A model generated the notes under the pieces. It was given only the letters and a program-made list of their open reading frames with translations, was not told where the DNA came from and ran no database searches. A stretch of 64,000 nucleotides of DNA from Ovis canadensis. Lineage: Eukaryota; Chordata; Mammalia; Artiodactyla; Bovidae. The DNA is taken from positions 93,448,501-93,512,500 of the forward strand of contig NC_091253.1 in assembly GCF_042477335.2 (NCBI RefSeq), in the 5' to 3' direction. The translations under genes were made by a program, and so were the position numbers. Each line of letters starts with the position of its first letter. Position 1 is the first letter of the stretch. Shown here piece after piece: positions 11,192 through 22,215 of this stretch.

Positions 11192-12122
11192 AGTTGACAG
11201 TGGTATCATCTCCATATCTGAGGTTGTCAACATTTCTCCCAGCAATCTTGATTCCAGCTTGTGCTTCATCCAGCCTGGCATTGTGCACAATGTACTCTGC
11301 ATCAAAGTTATATAAGCAAGGTGACGATATACAGCCTTGTCACACTCCTTTTCCAGTTTTGAACCAGTCAGTTGTTCCATGTGTGTTTCTAACTGGTGCT
11401 TCTTAATCCGCATACAGATTTCTCAGGAAGCAGATAAGGTGGTCTGGTATTCCCATCTCTTTAAACATTTTCCAGAATTTGTTTTGATGCACACAGTCAA
11501 AGGCTTTAGCGTAGTCAACAAAGCAGGTTTTTCTGCACTTCTCTAGCTTTTTCTATGATCCAATGGATGTTGGTAATTGGATTGGTTCTTCTGGCTCCTC
11601 TGACTTTTCTAAATCCAGCTTGTACATCTGGAAGTTCTTAGTTCACATACTGTTGAAGCCTAGCTTGGAGGATTTTGAGCATGACCTTGCTAGCATGTGA
11701 AATAAGTGCAATTGTGCAGCAGTTGGAACATTCTTTGGCATTGCCTTCTTTGAGATTGGAATAAAAATTGACTTTTTCCAGTCCTGAGGCCACTGCCTAG
11801 TTTTCCAAATTTGCTGGCATATTGAGTGCAGCACTTTAACAGCATCATCTTTTAGCTTTTTAAATAGTTCAGCTGGAATTCCATCACCTCCACTGGCTTT
11901 AACTTTCTTGCCCACTTAACTTCACACTGTAAGATGTCTGCCTCCAGGTGAGTGACTACACCATCTTGGCTATCCAGGTCATAAAGACATTTTTTGTACT
12001 GCTCTTCTGTGTATTCTTGCTATTTTTAATCTCTACTGAGTCTATTAGGTCCTTTCCATTTCTGTCTTTATTTTGCTCATGTTTGCATAAAATATTTCCT
12101 TGGTATCTCTAAGCTCTGAATT
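11192..12122 (-). repeat. BovB LINE fragment (old)
   Basis: Minus-strand BovB RT region, clearly more diverged than the other copies in the window, with many substitutions and indels. A 90-codon remnant (11643-11915) retains the 'GGDGIPAELF' stretch. Confidence 0.88.
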
Positions 12123-12440
12123 TTGATACTTGAAAGCAAGCACTGAGAAATTAAATCTATATAAATAGAAAATTGGCCAAGATAAATATTAGGACCTATA
12201 TTCTGGGAAATATTCAGTACTAAATTGATATCTACTATTGAAGGTGGCTGAAGCTTGTTGGTTTGATTAACATAGACATGTCCTTAGAGTTATCTATGTT
12301 AAGTTTAATTCTGTTGTACCTAAGTTTACTAGATGTCAAATAAGACCTTATTCCATCTGTTACAGATTTGTCAACAAGAAAAGTATCTCAACGTAAAAAA
12401 ACCCACAAAACTTAAGGAAAGCAAGATATGTGTTTTTGTT
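12123..12440. other. intergenic stretch, nothing recognised
   Basis: AT-rich DNA between two BovB fragments. No repeat family or gene is recognised. Confidence 0.45.
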
Positions 12441-12443
12441 GCA

Positions 12444-13953
12444 GTCAGTTCAGTCGCTCAGTCCTGTCTGACTCTTTGTGACCCCATGGACCGCAGCACA
12501 CCAGGCCTCCCTGTCCGTCACCAACTCCCGGAGTCTACCCAAACTCATGTCCCTTGAGTCCGTGATGCCATCCAATCATCTCATCCTCTGTCATCCCCTT
12601 CTCCTCCTGCCCTCAATCTTTCCCAGCATCAGGGTCTTTTCCAATGAGTCAGTTCTTCACATCAGGTGGCCAAAGTACTGGAGTTTCAGCTTCAGCATCA
12701 GTCCTTCCAATGGCTATTCTGGACTGATTTCCTTTAGAATGGACTGGTTGGATCTCCTGGCAGTCTAAGGGACTCTCAAGAGTCTTCTCCAACACCACAA
12801 TTCAAAAGCATCAATTCTTCGGCACTCAGCTTTCTTTATAGTCCAACTCTCACATCCACACATGACTACTGGAAAAATCATAGCTTTAACTAGACAGACC
12901 TTTGTTGGCAAAATAAAGTCTCTGCTTTTCAATATGCTGGTCATAGCTTTTCTTCCAAGGAGCAAGCATCTTTTAATTTCATGGCTGCAGTCACCATCTG
13001 CAGTCATTTTGGAGCCCCCCCAAAACAAATTCTGTCACTGTTTCCATTGTTTCCCCATCTATTTGCCATGAAGTGATGGGACCAGATGCCATGATTTTAG
13101 TTTTCTGAATGTTGAGTTTTAAGCCAACTTTTTCACTCTCCTCTCTCATCAAGAGGCTCTTTAGTTCTTCACTTTCTGCCATAAGGGTGGTGTTATCTGC
13201 ATATCTGAGGTTATTGATAGTTCTCCTGGCAATCTTGATTCCAGCTTGTGCTTCATCCAGCCCAGCATTTCCCATGATGTACTCTGCATATAAGTTAAAT
13301 AAGCAGGGTGACAATATACAGCCTTGACGTACTCCTTTTCCTATTTGGAACCAGTCTGTTGTTCCATGTCCAGTTCTAACTGTTGCTTCCTGAACTGCAT
13401 ACAGGTTCCTCAAGAGGCAGGTCAGGTGGTCTGGTAGTTCCATCTCTTGCAGAATTTTCCAGTTTGTTATGATCCACTCAGTCAAAGGCTTTGGCATAGC
13501 CAATAAAACAGAAGTAGATGTTTGTCTGGAATGCTCTTGCTTTTTCCATGATCCAGCGAATGTTGGCAATTTGATCTCTGGTTCCCCTGCCTTTCCTAAA
13601 TCCAGCTTGAACATCTGGAAGTTTATGGTTCACGTATTGCTGAAGCCTGACTTGGAGAATTTTGAGCATTATTTTCCTAGCACGTGAGATGAGTACAATT
13701 GTGTGGTAGTTTGAACATTCTTTGGCATTGGCTTTCTTTGTGTTTGGAATGAAAACTGACCTTTTCCAGTCCTGTGGCCACTGCTGAGTTTTCCACATTT
13801 GCTGGCATATTGAGTGCAGCACTTTCACAGCATCATCTTTTAGAATTTGAAATAGTTCAACTGGAATTCCATCACCTCCACTAGCTTTGTTCATAATGAT
13901 GCTTCCTAAGGCCCACTTAACTTCACACTCCAGGATGTCTGGCTCTAGGTGAG
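12444..13953 (-). repeat. BovB LINE, 5'-truncated, 1.5 kb
   Basis: Minus-strand BovB from its 3' end (12444) through the RT domain, truncated at 13953. Broken frames of 87, 207 and 170 codons cover the RT. The YADD position reads YADN (LRYADNTTL), so the catalytic site is damaged. It ends directly against the LTR that starts at 13959. Confidence 0.93.
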
Positions 13954-13958
13954 TTTTT

Positions 13959-14460
13959 TGTTGTAGGGAGGAAGCCAGTTCTGACTCCAAGTTTGAAACT
14001 GTTCCTTTGACTTGCTTTTATTATTATAATGATACTTAGTGACTTGCCTGGAAGATGCTGACCCTCTGCTTGACTGTAAGCTAAAGTGCCTTTGTCCAGC
14101 TGATGGATAGATAGTTTGTCCCTGCCCACGTGTGAATAGAAGAAATTAACACACCCCTTCTGAAGGCTTACCATTCCCTTGGAGTTGTTTGTAGAACGAA
14201 GACCCTTTCACTTTAGTTGCCCATTGCATCTCCCTCTCTGTTCTGCCTTTTGTCTTTAGTTCTTCATTGCTTCTTTCTCTCTGATTGATGAAAGAACTTG
14301 GCATCCACACCCTGATAAAATAGTTATTTTGAGGTGCTAGCCGGCCATCTTATTGGTCTGCTGACTCCCCAATTAAAGTCTCTTTGTTGCCTCAACACCT
14401 CATCTTTCGGATTCATTGGCCTGTTGTGTGGTGAGCAGATCAAGATTGGATTCCGTAACA
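13959..14460 (+). repeat. ERV LTR, 502 bp (TGTT...AACA)
   Basis: A complete LTR by its ends: it opens TGTTGTAGGG and closes CCGTAACA, with an ATTAAA signal near 14373. It is a close relative, in opposite orientation, of the LTR at 15248-15745. In the right arm the LTR follows directly on the internal block whose left-arm partner ends at 8405, so this may be the displaced 3' LTR of the left arm. A solo LTR is the other possibility. A target-site duplication is not convincing. Confidence 0.75.
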
Positions 14461-15247
14461 TTTTCAGTGGAAGGTATAAGGAATAAAAGATACCAAATTA
14501 TGCTTGATCAGGAGTCTCTAAGACTGAATTGAGTTTAGTTGGTTAAATGGATTTTGTTAAAAATGGGCTGGAACAAGACTGGTTTTGTTACCAAGTTCAA
14601 GCTCGTTTCTCTGTTTCTCCTTGTCCCTGTTTTTTTTTATCTCTGTCTTTTGATTTTCTGTCTTTCTATACATTTGCTCTGTCTCTGTATCTTTTTTAGC
14701 ATTAGAATCAAACTGCAGTACATATTTTACTAATATTTATTACAAATCACTTGCATTTTTCCTCTTAATCTAAAAATCAAATAAATACATTATATAATTA
14801 TCTTAAAACTTGCCAAATTATGAGGAAAATTTTCAATTGATTATTTTTCTCTGGGTTTTGGCCCTCAGTATTAAAAAATGTCCTCTCCACTGGGTGAGAC
14901 TCTGAATATAATGCTGTTTCCTCTTTCTGGTCTTCTTTATCTGCTCATAAGCCCTTGTAGGACTTCCTTCCAGTAAGGCCAGGGTCCCAGCTGGGTTGGA
15001 AGCCACCATGTCATTCATTCAGTCTTGGCTTCAGTGATCTTTCCTGCTAACAAGGATGCGCCCCAATTTTCCTCTCAAGTCACCCGATGTATGGGACATC
15101 TCACTACCCCTGCCTGGCCCCACTTCCACCTGGGAAAAGATAAAGTGTGAGATACTATGGTCCCTCTACTCATGATGAAGCTGCCTGCTTTTCCAACTTT
15201 TCTCCTTTGAGAACTCCATCAACCCTGAATCCCTGGTTCTGTCGTTC
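14461..15247. other. spacer between two inverted LTRs, nothing recognised
   Basis: About 790 bp separating the facing LTRs. It contains a pyrimidine-rich stretch (about 14605-14700). No gene or clear repeat is seen. Confidence 0.45.
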
Positions 15248-15745
15248 TGTTACTGAATTCAAGCTTACTCTGCTTACCACACGATAGGCCAATAATTTTG
15301 AGAGATGAGGGGTTAAGACAAAGGAGCCAGCTGACCAAGAAGATGGCAGGTTAATGCCTCAAAATAACCATCTTATTGGGGTCTGGACGAGAGGTTCTTT
15401 TCAAAGAGTGAAAGAGAAAGAAGCCAGGAGGAACTAAAGTCAAAAGGCAGAATAGAGAGGGAGAGGCAGTGGGGAAGTAAAGTGAAAGGGTCTTCAGTCT
15501 GGCAGAACATCTCCTAGGGAATGGCCATCCTTCTGAAGTGGAAGTGTTAATCTCTTTTCATTCACAGGTGGGCGGGGTCAGATCTTCTCGCTGAGAACTG
15601 AACAAAGGCACTTCAGTTTACCCTCAGGCGAGGGACAGAGTCCTCTGAAGCAGGCCCTTAGGTATGATCATGATAACAAAAGCAAGGAAAAGCAAGTCAA
15701 AGAAACAGTTCCAACATAGTCAGAATTGGCTTCTTCTGTAAAACA
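15248..15745 (-). repeat. ERV LTR, 498 bp (same family as 13959-14460)
   Basis: On the minus strand it reads TGTTTTACAG ... CAGTAACA. Its length and termini match the plus-strand copy, with strong similarity along the whole length (for example 'gaccctttcactttac', 'ggttattttgagg'). A purine-rich GGAGGAAAAAG lies just upstream of it on the minus strand, as expected for a retroviral polypurine tract before a 3' LTR. Confidence 0.78.
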
Positions 15746-17105
15746 GTTTTGGCTTTTTCCTCCAGTATTGTTGAAACACTGCTTTTAACTACAGACTATG
15801 TAAATATCTTTGCCTTCATGGGATTTGTATTAATATTTGCTTTTGAGATCTCTGGTTACTTTGGCTAAGCGATGAGTATTGTCTTACAATGAATGATTTA
15901 GCTTGACCAAGTGTTTTAAAACTTTTTGACAAGCTTCCCAAACATCAAATTGTAATTAAATTTCTTTTGAGTTCCAGCTAACTTTGGGATACTTTCGAGT
16001 GCCCCAAAGGTCTCTTTTGGAGAAATATTTAACTAGAATTATTTTGTAGTTTACATGTAATCATTCATAATTCTGGTTACTGTAACCAAGTTTCTTTATC
16101 TATCAGATGTTTACCATATCTTTTGTTATTTATATACACTTTTGTACTCTGATGCTGTTACAAAAAGGGATTCATTATTAAGGAGATTCACAAGAGGGCT
16201 AAGGAAGCAGTCACAACATTTCCAGGGCACAAAGATGGCTAGGAGAGGTTTCCATTCCTTGTGAATTAAAATAAGGAGCTGTCCTCCCCCTGAGGCTCAT
16301 AGATCTGGTATCCAGAGATCTTTATTCCCTGCCAGGCAGGGTCAGTGCCCCTCCTCAGCCTTAAAACACTTACACAAGATAGACTGTAACCCCTCTGCTT
16401 CCCATAAGAATGTGGGAGTGAAATATCTGAGAGTGGGAAATAAAACAGGAGGGGAGGGGGCAGGGCACAACGTCTGAAAGAAAGACATCACCCAAGGACA
16501 TTACATACGCTGATTAGAAGCAAATAGATCCAAGATGGTTGAGTAGTTCTAGAGCCTCAGTATATGCTCTTTGTAACAGACCAGCAAAATAAGCGACACA
16601 CCCATCAGCTGGTGATGGCCCAATTCAATATAAAGAAACTTTTAGGGATAGAAAATGTAAATGAGATCAGAACGTTTAGATAAACGGTTAAGAATGAATA
16701 TGCTTTAGAAATCTCTAAAATAGTCTTTGCAATTTTGCTAACTTAAAATTCTGGAGTTGTATTAAATTGAGGAAAGTTTATTGAATAGCTGGTCATTCCC
16801 AAATAAGATACTGAAACATGAATTACTGAACAATGACTTCCTTTTACAGAGAAACTTATTTAAAACTATTAATGAATGTGTTTGGTGTCGCCCTGCGATG
16901 TTCTCAATCTGAAAGCATTTTTTTTTTTTTTAGAAATTATCACTGGTATTTGTTACTAGTCTACAAAATACTAATGCAGAGGACATTAATTGCTTACTTC
17001 TTAGTTTTCACAGGAAATGAAGGTTTTAAGAGACGAGGATCATAATTTAAGTATGTGATTAAAGCTAACAGAAATAAAAAATTTTCAGCAAACAATAGGA
17101 AAGCA
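15746..17105 (-). repeat. ERV-related internal block, right arm
   Basis: Reverse complement of this block aligns with 5990-7062 plus 8140-8405. A central part (about 16030-16250) has no partner on the left, where BovB pieces now lie. It contains no long reading frame, so it is decayed internal proviral sequence or a non-coding family member. Confidence 0.68.
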
Positions 17106-17293
17106 GGGTGTAAGTTATCAGTAAAGATGGCATGTGGAATGGAGTTGAATTTTATCGAGGGAAAAGGAAATCGGTCTGACTTAAAGCTGACTGTTTGATT
17201 GGAAAAAATAAAGTTGTTGTACAGAAAGTGGTGAACCGTTTGAGGAAAGCAGATCCCAAGAAAACAGCTTTGTGCATGATCAGGAGTGACGCG

Positions 17294-17690
17294 GGGCTTC
17301 CCTGGTGGTCAGCGGCAAAGAATGTGCCTGCCAATGAAGGACGCAGGAGGCACCGGATCGAGCAAAAATATTCCAGTCTCCTAATCTTGGTGAGCTTAAA
17401 TCCGGCCTGTGGTGATTTCGTTGCTGTTCCTCCTTTGATTAGGAACTGTCTGACTCTTTGCGACCCCATGGACCGTATGTAGTCTGCCAGGCTCCTCTGT
17501 CCATAGGATTCTCCAGGCAAGAATACTGGGCTGGGCTGCCATTTCTTTCCCCAGGGGATCTTCCCGACCGAGGGATCGAACCCGGGACTCCCACTTTGCG
17601 GGCAGACGCTTTGCCGTCTGAGCCACCAGGGAAGCCAAAGAAACAAAAAGGGGACAAAAAGGCCTCCGCGCCCAGGAGTCCCATCGGGCG
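17294..17690 (+). repeat. composite repeat with Bov-tA pieces
   Basis: It starts with a truncated Bov-tA head (17294-17340), followed by a segment (about 17370-17450) matching 5365-5452 and a minus-strand Bov-tA. It then has 'ggacaaaaaggcctcc', also found after the SINE at 5710-5725. It ends at the edge of the RBM12B CpG island. Confidence 0.6.
17447..17636 (-). repeat. Bov-tA SINE
   Basis: Minus-strand Bov-tA, read on + from 'tctgactctttgcgacccc' to 'gagccaccagggaagcc'. Its 3' terminal bases are missing. CpGs are well kept, suggesting influence of the adjacent unmethylated island. Confidence 0.9.
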
Positions 17691-17729
17691 TTAGCATCCA
17701 AAAGTGTTTCCTCTGCTTTTGCGACTCTT

Positions 17730-18430
17730 TTCGTAGCCCTTGGGAATCACGAACGTTCGTCTAGTGTACTTCGGCTGTTACACACGTTCCCCATCACAGC
17801 CGTCTGCTGACAGCAAACTCCTGTTAACGGAAGCTCTCCCCCCGCCCCGTAGAGAGTCGCGCGCGGCGCGGGCTCTGAGCATGCGCAATAGCTTGGTCCC
17901 CCCGGGCCGCTGGCAAGCGCGCGACCCGGCGTCTCCTCCCTCCCGCTTGACAACGGGAAGTCTGCGAACGTTAGGGCGCGTGCGCAGACGGACCGAGGCG
18001 ACGGGAGAGGGGGTGGGGGTTGGGGGGACGCCTGCAGAGCGCATGGGCAGAGCCACCGTACGTCCGTTTGTCCGGATCGGAGGGGAGAGAGTGGGCGCCA
18101 TCTTCTTCTGGGTTCGCTGAGGGCTCTCCCGGCTCTGGGGAGGCTGCTGCGGACGAGGAGAGCTCCCCGCCCCCAGCCTTGGGGTTCCGACTCGGCGGCA
18201 GCGGTGTGTGTTTGATCGCCCTAGTGCGAAGCAATTACCGCAGGGGCGTCGGGCGTGGGGAGGGCCTGGCGGCCGGGACCGAAGCACAGGGAAAGGCGGG
18301 GCCGCGCCAGCAGCGAGCGTAGCTTCTGCCGTCAGGGCACCCTCTTTTCCCCTGCTAAACGCACCCGACTTCCCGGCAGCCTTCATGTGGTGTTGTGCGT
18401 GCCCTTTTCAGTCGGCTTGAGAGAGTGGAG
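17730..18430 (+). promoter_or_regulatory. RBM12B: CpG-island promoter of RBM12B
   Basis: Base composition changes sharply to GC-rich with many CpGs, against an AT-rich background. Within it are two NRF1-like half sites (GAGCATGCGCAA at about 17877-17888 and GGGCGCGTGCGCAGAC at 17974-17989) and a YY1-type GCGCCATCTT at 18095-18104. There is no TATA box. It lies upstream of the RBM12B exons on the same strand. ORFs reading through the island on both strands are a consequence of GC content. Confidence 0.85.
18095..18104 (+). promoter_or_regulatory. YY1-type site near the probable transcription start
   Basis: GCGCCATCTT fits the YY1 motif (GCCATCTT core), which in mammalian CpG-island promoters is often placed just downstream of the start site in this orientation. 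This suggests transcription begins around 18.06-18.10 kb. Prediction from motif only. Confidence 0.45.
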
Positions 18431-18449
18431 ATCTGGAAGGATTCCATAG
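18100..18449 (+). other. RBM12B: probable non-coding first exon of RBM12B
   Basis: A spliced 5' UTR is needed because the coding exon is preceded by a strong acceptor. The best donor I see leaving the CpG island is ATAG|GTACTT at 18449/18450. Both the start and this donor are inferred; earlier donors inside the island are possible. Confidence 0.35.
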
Positions 18450-21400
18450 GTACTTGTTTTTCTTTGCTATGTCATCGTAGTCAGTGGTGGCAGGAAAAGC
18501 GCTTGGAGGCCTGGCTAGTTTTAGGCTTGAGGGGAGCCCAAGTGTTCAGGTGTAGGGACAGCTCACCCTTGGGCGAGTCGGGGCGGAATGTTTGCCCTTG
18601 AGCCGGTGTAACGGAAAGGCACGGAGGTTGGGTGGTCCAGGTTGATTTGAAGGCTGATTTGGCTGAAGGTCTGGCAAGAACATCGGATCCCACGTAGGAA
18701 CTTTGGCCTGGAGCACAAGAAGGAAGCGCTGACCCCTGGGAGTCTGGACAAAGGCTTTTTGAGCTATAGAAGCAATGCCTTCGGATGATCCCCATTTGAG
18801 GAGGATGGATGTTAATGGGAATTCCGGTGCCGTGTGGATTCGCCTTCATTTCCAGTTTCTACTGGGGACCAGGCTCTGTCGTCATGGCTTTGGCTTTTTA
18901 TTTTAATCATCTACGTTATAAAAGGATAAAAAGGCAAATCGTCATAAAGAACCCTTATGGAGTGGGGTAGATTATTTTCTGCAGGGTTCACTCTTGCATT
19001 TTAAATGTACTTCATCATAACTTTAGGTTTTAAGAAATAGCAGTTATCTCTCTCTCACCATGTCTGGAAAATGACTTGCTATTCTCTAGTTATGATAAAT
19101 GGATCGGAGATAATACCATTTTAAGTTAGCTTTCCTTCCATTTCCCTCTAAGGCTTGATTAGAAAATAAGCATTTCGTGGGGTTTTTGTGATAATGATTA
19201 AGTGGGATGAATCGTTGGGTAAAATCAGCTAAGTTATTTAAAATGAGCTTGTTAATTTCAGCCACTTACACTTAAACGAGCTTTTAAGGATTCAGTTCCT
19301 TTTTTTGGGGAAAAAAAAAGAAGTTGTAATAACTCACTCTTAATCAACACAGCTATAAACATGGTTTTGTTGCATTCGTAAGACGCATTTTAAGTGTTGA
19401 GTAGGGTTTTTTGCTTTTTGTGTAGTTCTAAGAATAGAATTTCTGGGGTATTTGCTTAGGAAAATCACGTGGAAACCACAGGAAAGTTGCTCATTTTGAT
19501 ATCTGGTTTCTTACAGGTGATCTCCTAAGTGTATTTCTGTAGAGGGATAAATAGTACATTACCCTTCTATTTCAAGGGCAAAAAAGTTTAAGCAATAGTT
19601 ATGTTTCGCTGTGGCAAATTAGAAGAAAAAAATTTTTTATATTTTTGAATTGGAATTCATGAATTTGTACTCATGAAACTACTTAGTTAAAATGTTTTCA
19701 AATTGGTAAATTATAAGACTTTTAAAAACTTGACAGTAATTATTTTGTGAAATGTTCTTGGCTATGTTTTTAAAAGTTTAGCAGGGATAAAATGTTTTAC
19801 ACTACTTGCCAAAAGTAACAGGAGCTAAGTCATTTTGCATAGGAAAGAGTCTTGGAATACTAATGTGAACAACTATTCCAGAAGCCATTTGTAGTTTTTA
19901 TTAAAATGTTGGTGTGGGTTTGTTGAAGAAATTAAGCTTATACTCATTTTTGGGGTGTTTGGGGGGTACCATTGCAGATATTGTCCAATAGACTAAGTTT
20001 TAGAACTATTTTTTTTATGTTCACAGTAATATTGAGTGGAAAGTACAAAGATTTTTTATGTGTCCTATGTCTGCACCACCATTTTCATGCATTAATATTT
20101 TATAGTAAACCTCACTAATTGGAGAAGGTGATGGCACCCCACTCCAGTACTCTTTCCTGGAAAATCCCATGGTCAGAGGAGCCTGATAGGCTGCAGTCCA
20201 TGGGGTCCTACTAGTCGGACACAACTGGGCGACTTCACTTCCACTTTTCACTGTCATGCATTGGAGAAGGAAATGGCAACCCACTCCAGTGTTCTTGCCT
20301 GGAGAATCCCAGGGATGGGGGAGCCTGCTGGCCTGCCATCTATGGGGTCACAGAGAGTTGGACACGACTGAAGTGACAGCAGCAAACCTCACTAATACTT
20401 TTAATATCAATTTGGCATTGATAATTCAAATGTGTAAAAAAATGCCAGTTAATTTCTTGATATCCTTGTTAGTTGTAGTTTGAAAAGTAGTCTGTGGACC
20501 TTTTTCAAAGGAAAATAGACCTTGCAGACCTCAAAGACCATGTTTTCAGACAGCACTTTGTGGATGAGTGGTATTTAAGTGTAAGTACTGAATTAAAACA
20601 TTTTTTCATTAAAGACAATTTATAATCATTAACAGGTCTTAAAAAACATATTTGGTAATAGTTTGGATATCTCTCAAAGTATTTGATGTAAGGAATCTTG
20701 AGATTTTTCAATAGTTAATACTGATATCCCCAAATATTCCAAATTAATGTATTCTTACTATGTTTCTACCTTTTAGCATAGTCATTTGGGTTTCCCCAGA
20801 AGGCAGGACAGTTATTCAAAATGGGGTAAACTTATTAGCATAATAAAATTTGAGTTTAAGATACAGAGTAGCAATAGTTGAGTATAAGTAATTGAGAACT
20901 ATTTGTCTTAGTGGAGTCAGGAAATTGGGTTCCATGTTTGAAAGTGTGAGGTGTTAATGTAGAACATAAAATTGTGTCCAGATGGTAGCCATTGGTTTGG
21001 ATTTATTGCTTTTCTTCATTTATTGTATCATTTATTAATTTGATTTGCTCTTATGATTTGAAAGATTTACAGGAGAGTTAGAAACGATGAATTAGATATT
21101 GGTTTTTTCAAGTGGAAGATAGGGTTTTGGGAATTTTTGGTGTTAAATTGTCATTTTTACTTGTAGAAAAGATTTTTAAAAATAGGTTGTAAAATTCACA
21201 TACAGTCAAATGCACAGACCTTACTTAAGGATAGATTCATTTAGCCTTGATAAATTTATACTCCCAGGTAACCAATAGTCCAATCTGAATATGTAACATT
21301 TCTGTCACCTTCTTCTGGGGCCACTTTCAATTAAGGACCAGTTGTTAAGTTTTCGGGTTTTTTGTTTCTAAATAATTTGCAGATGTCTCCTTGGAATTTC

Positions 21401-21590
21401 TACCTTTTTGCTAAAAGATGATTAATTTTCCCCTTGGAACAAAGACAACCATTTTGTAATACCCTTAGTTATGCCTTCTTATATTGCTTCACTTTTAACA
21501 GTTAATTGTGAAGTGAATATCCTAATCTGGCGTTTTTTAAGGTCAATTACAGGGTCCAAGGATTAATTATATTTCATTTTCTTTCCACAG
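18450..21590 (+). other. RBM12B intron 1 (inferred)
   Basis: AT-rich intronic DNA. Apart from the Bov-A2 at 20120-20393 and a possible LINE1 relic near 21180-21340, I recognise nothing in it. No coding exon is apparent. Confidence 0.5.
20120..20393 (+). repeat. Bov-A2 SINE (dimer)
   Basis: Two Bov-A monomers joined by 'cactttcatgcattgg', ending in a short AGCAGC tail. A 13-bp target-site duplication AAACCTCACTAAT is at 20107-20119 and 20394-20406. Confidence 0.96.
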
Positions 21591-21635
21591 TTAAGTTGCT
21601 TTTACAGAATTAACAGGTCTTCAAGAAATAAAAAG
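21591..21635 (+). other. RBM12B: RBM12B non-coding exon 2 (45 bp)
   Basis: A perfect exon signature: polypyrimidine tract and acceptor 'ttttctttccacag' up to 21590, 45 bp, then donor AAAAG|GTAAGATA at 21635/21636. It has no ATG, so it adds only 5' UTR. It lies 552 bp before the acceptor of the coding exon. Whether all transcripts use it is unknown. Confidence 0.7.
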
Positions 21636-22215
21636 GTAAGATATCCAGAGCTTAAGGCTTTTCACAGAGGCTTGACCAAAAAAAAAAAAAAGTAGAATAG
21701 TACACCTGGGTGTGCATGGCTTCTGTACTTTATGTCTGGCCAGTGATGCACTAGTGGTAGGCAGTTTGTTATCATGAGCAGAAATTATATACTGTCCATA
21801 GATGGCTTTTATAACTATGTAAAATTTGTTGTGGTTGGTAAAATTCTTTAATCCACAAAGCTCTCACTCATGTTTCACTAGCAGATATGTCTGAAAATAG
21901 TTTGGTCATGTTGTGAAGTAGCACTGGCAGACTTTCTACTCAACGCTGTATAGGATAGGTGATAGGAAATGTTTCTTCAAAGTAGCTGGTTTATTTGTAT
22001 GTTTAGTTGGGAGAAAATTTATTCCATTTGTTTAAAGAATTAGATACAGTCAATATCATTGTGAACTCATATCTTGTTTTCATGTATAAATGCTGAAGAA
22101 GGTAGGGACCAGTAATTAATAAGCTTAGTTTTGGATTAGGTACTTCAAAAATAAGACTTGCTATTATGTGTACCTTTCTGTCTGCAGGTCATTATTGCTG
22201 TGGTTTGCACTCAGC

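Noticed and set aside
17740-18386. ORFs of 126 and 202 codons in the RBM12B CpG island
   Set aside because: Same GC-content effect; no homology recognised and they overlap the probable promoter.
22168-22215. Upstream in-frame ATG giving a 16-residue hydrophobic extension of RBM12B
   Set aside because: A strong splice acceptor (ttctgtctgcag) ends at 22187, so this ATG is intronic. The family starts at MAVVIRLLG (22216). Only an intron-retaining transcript could use it.
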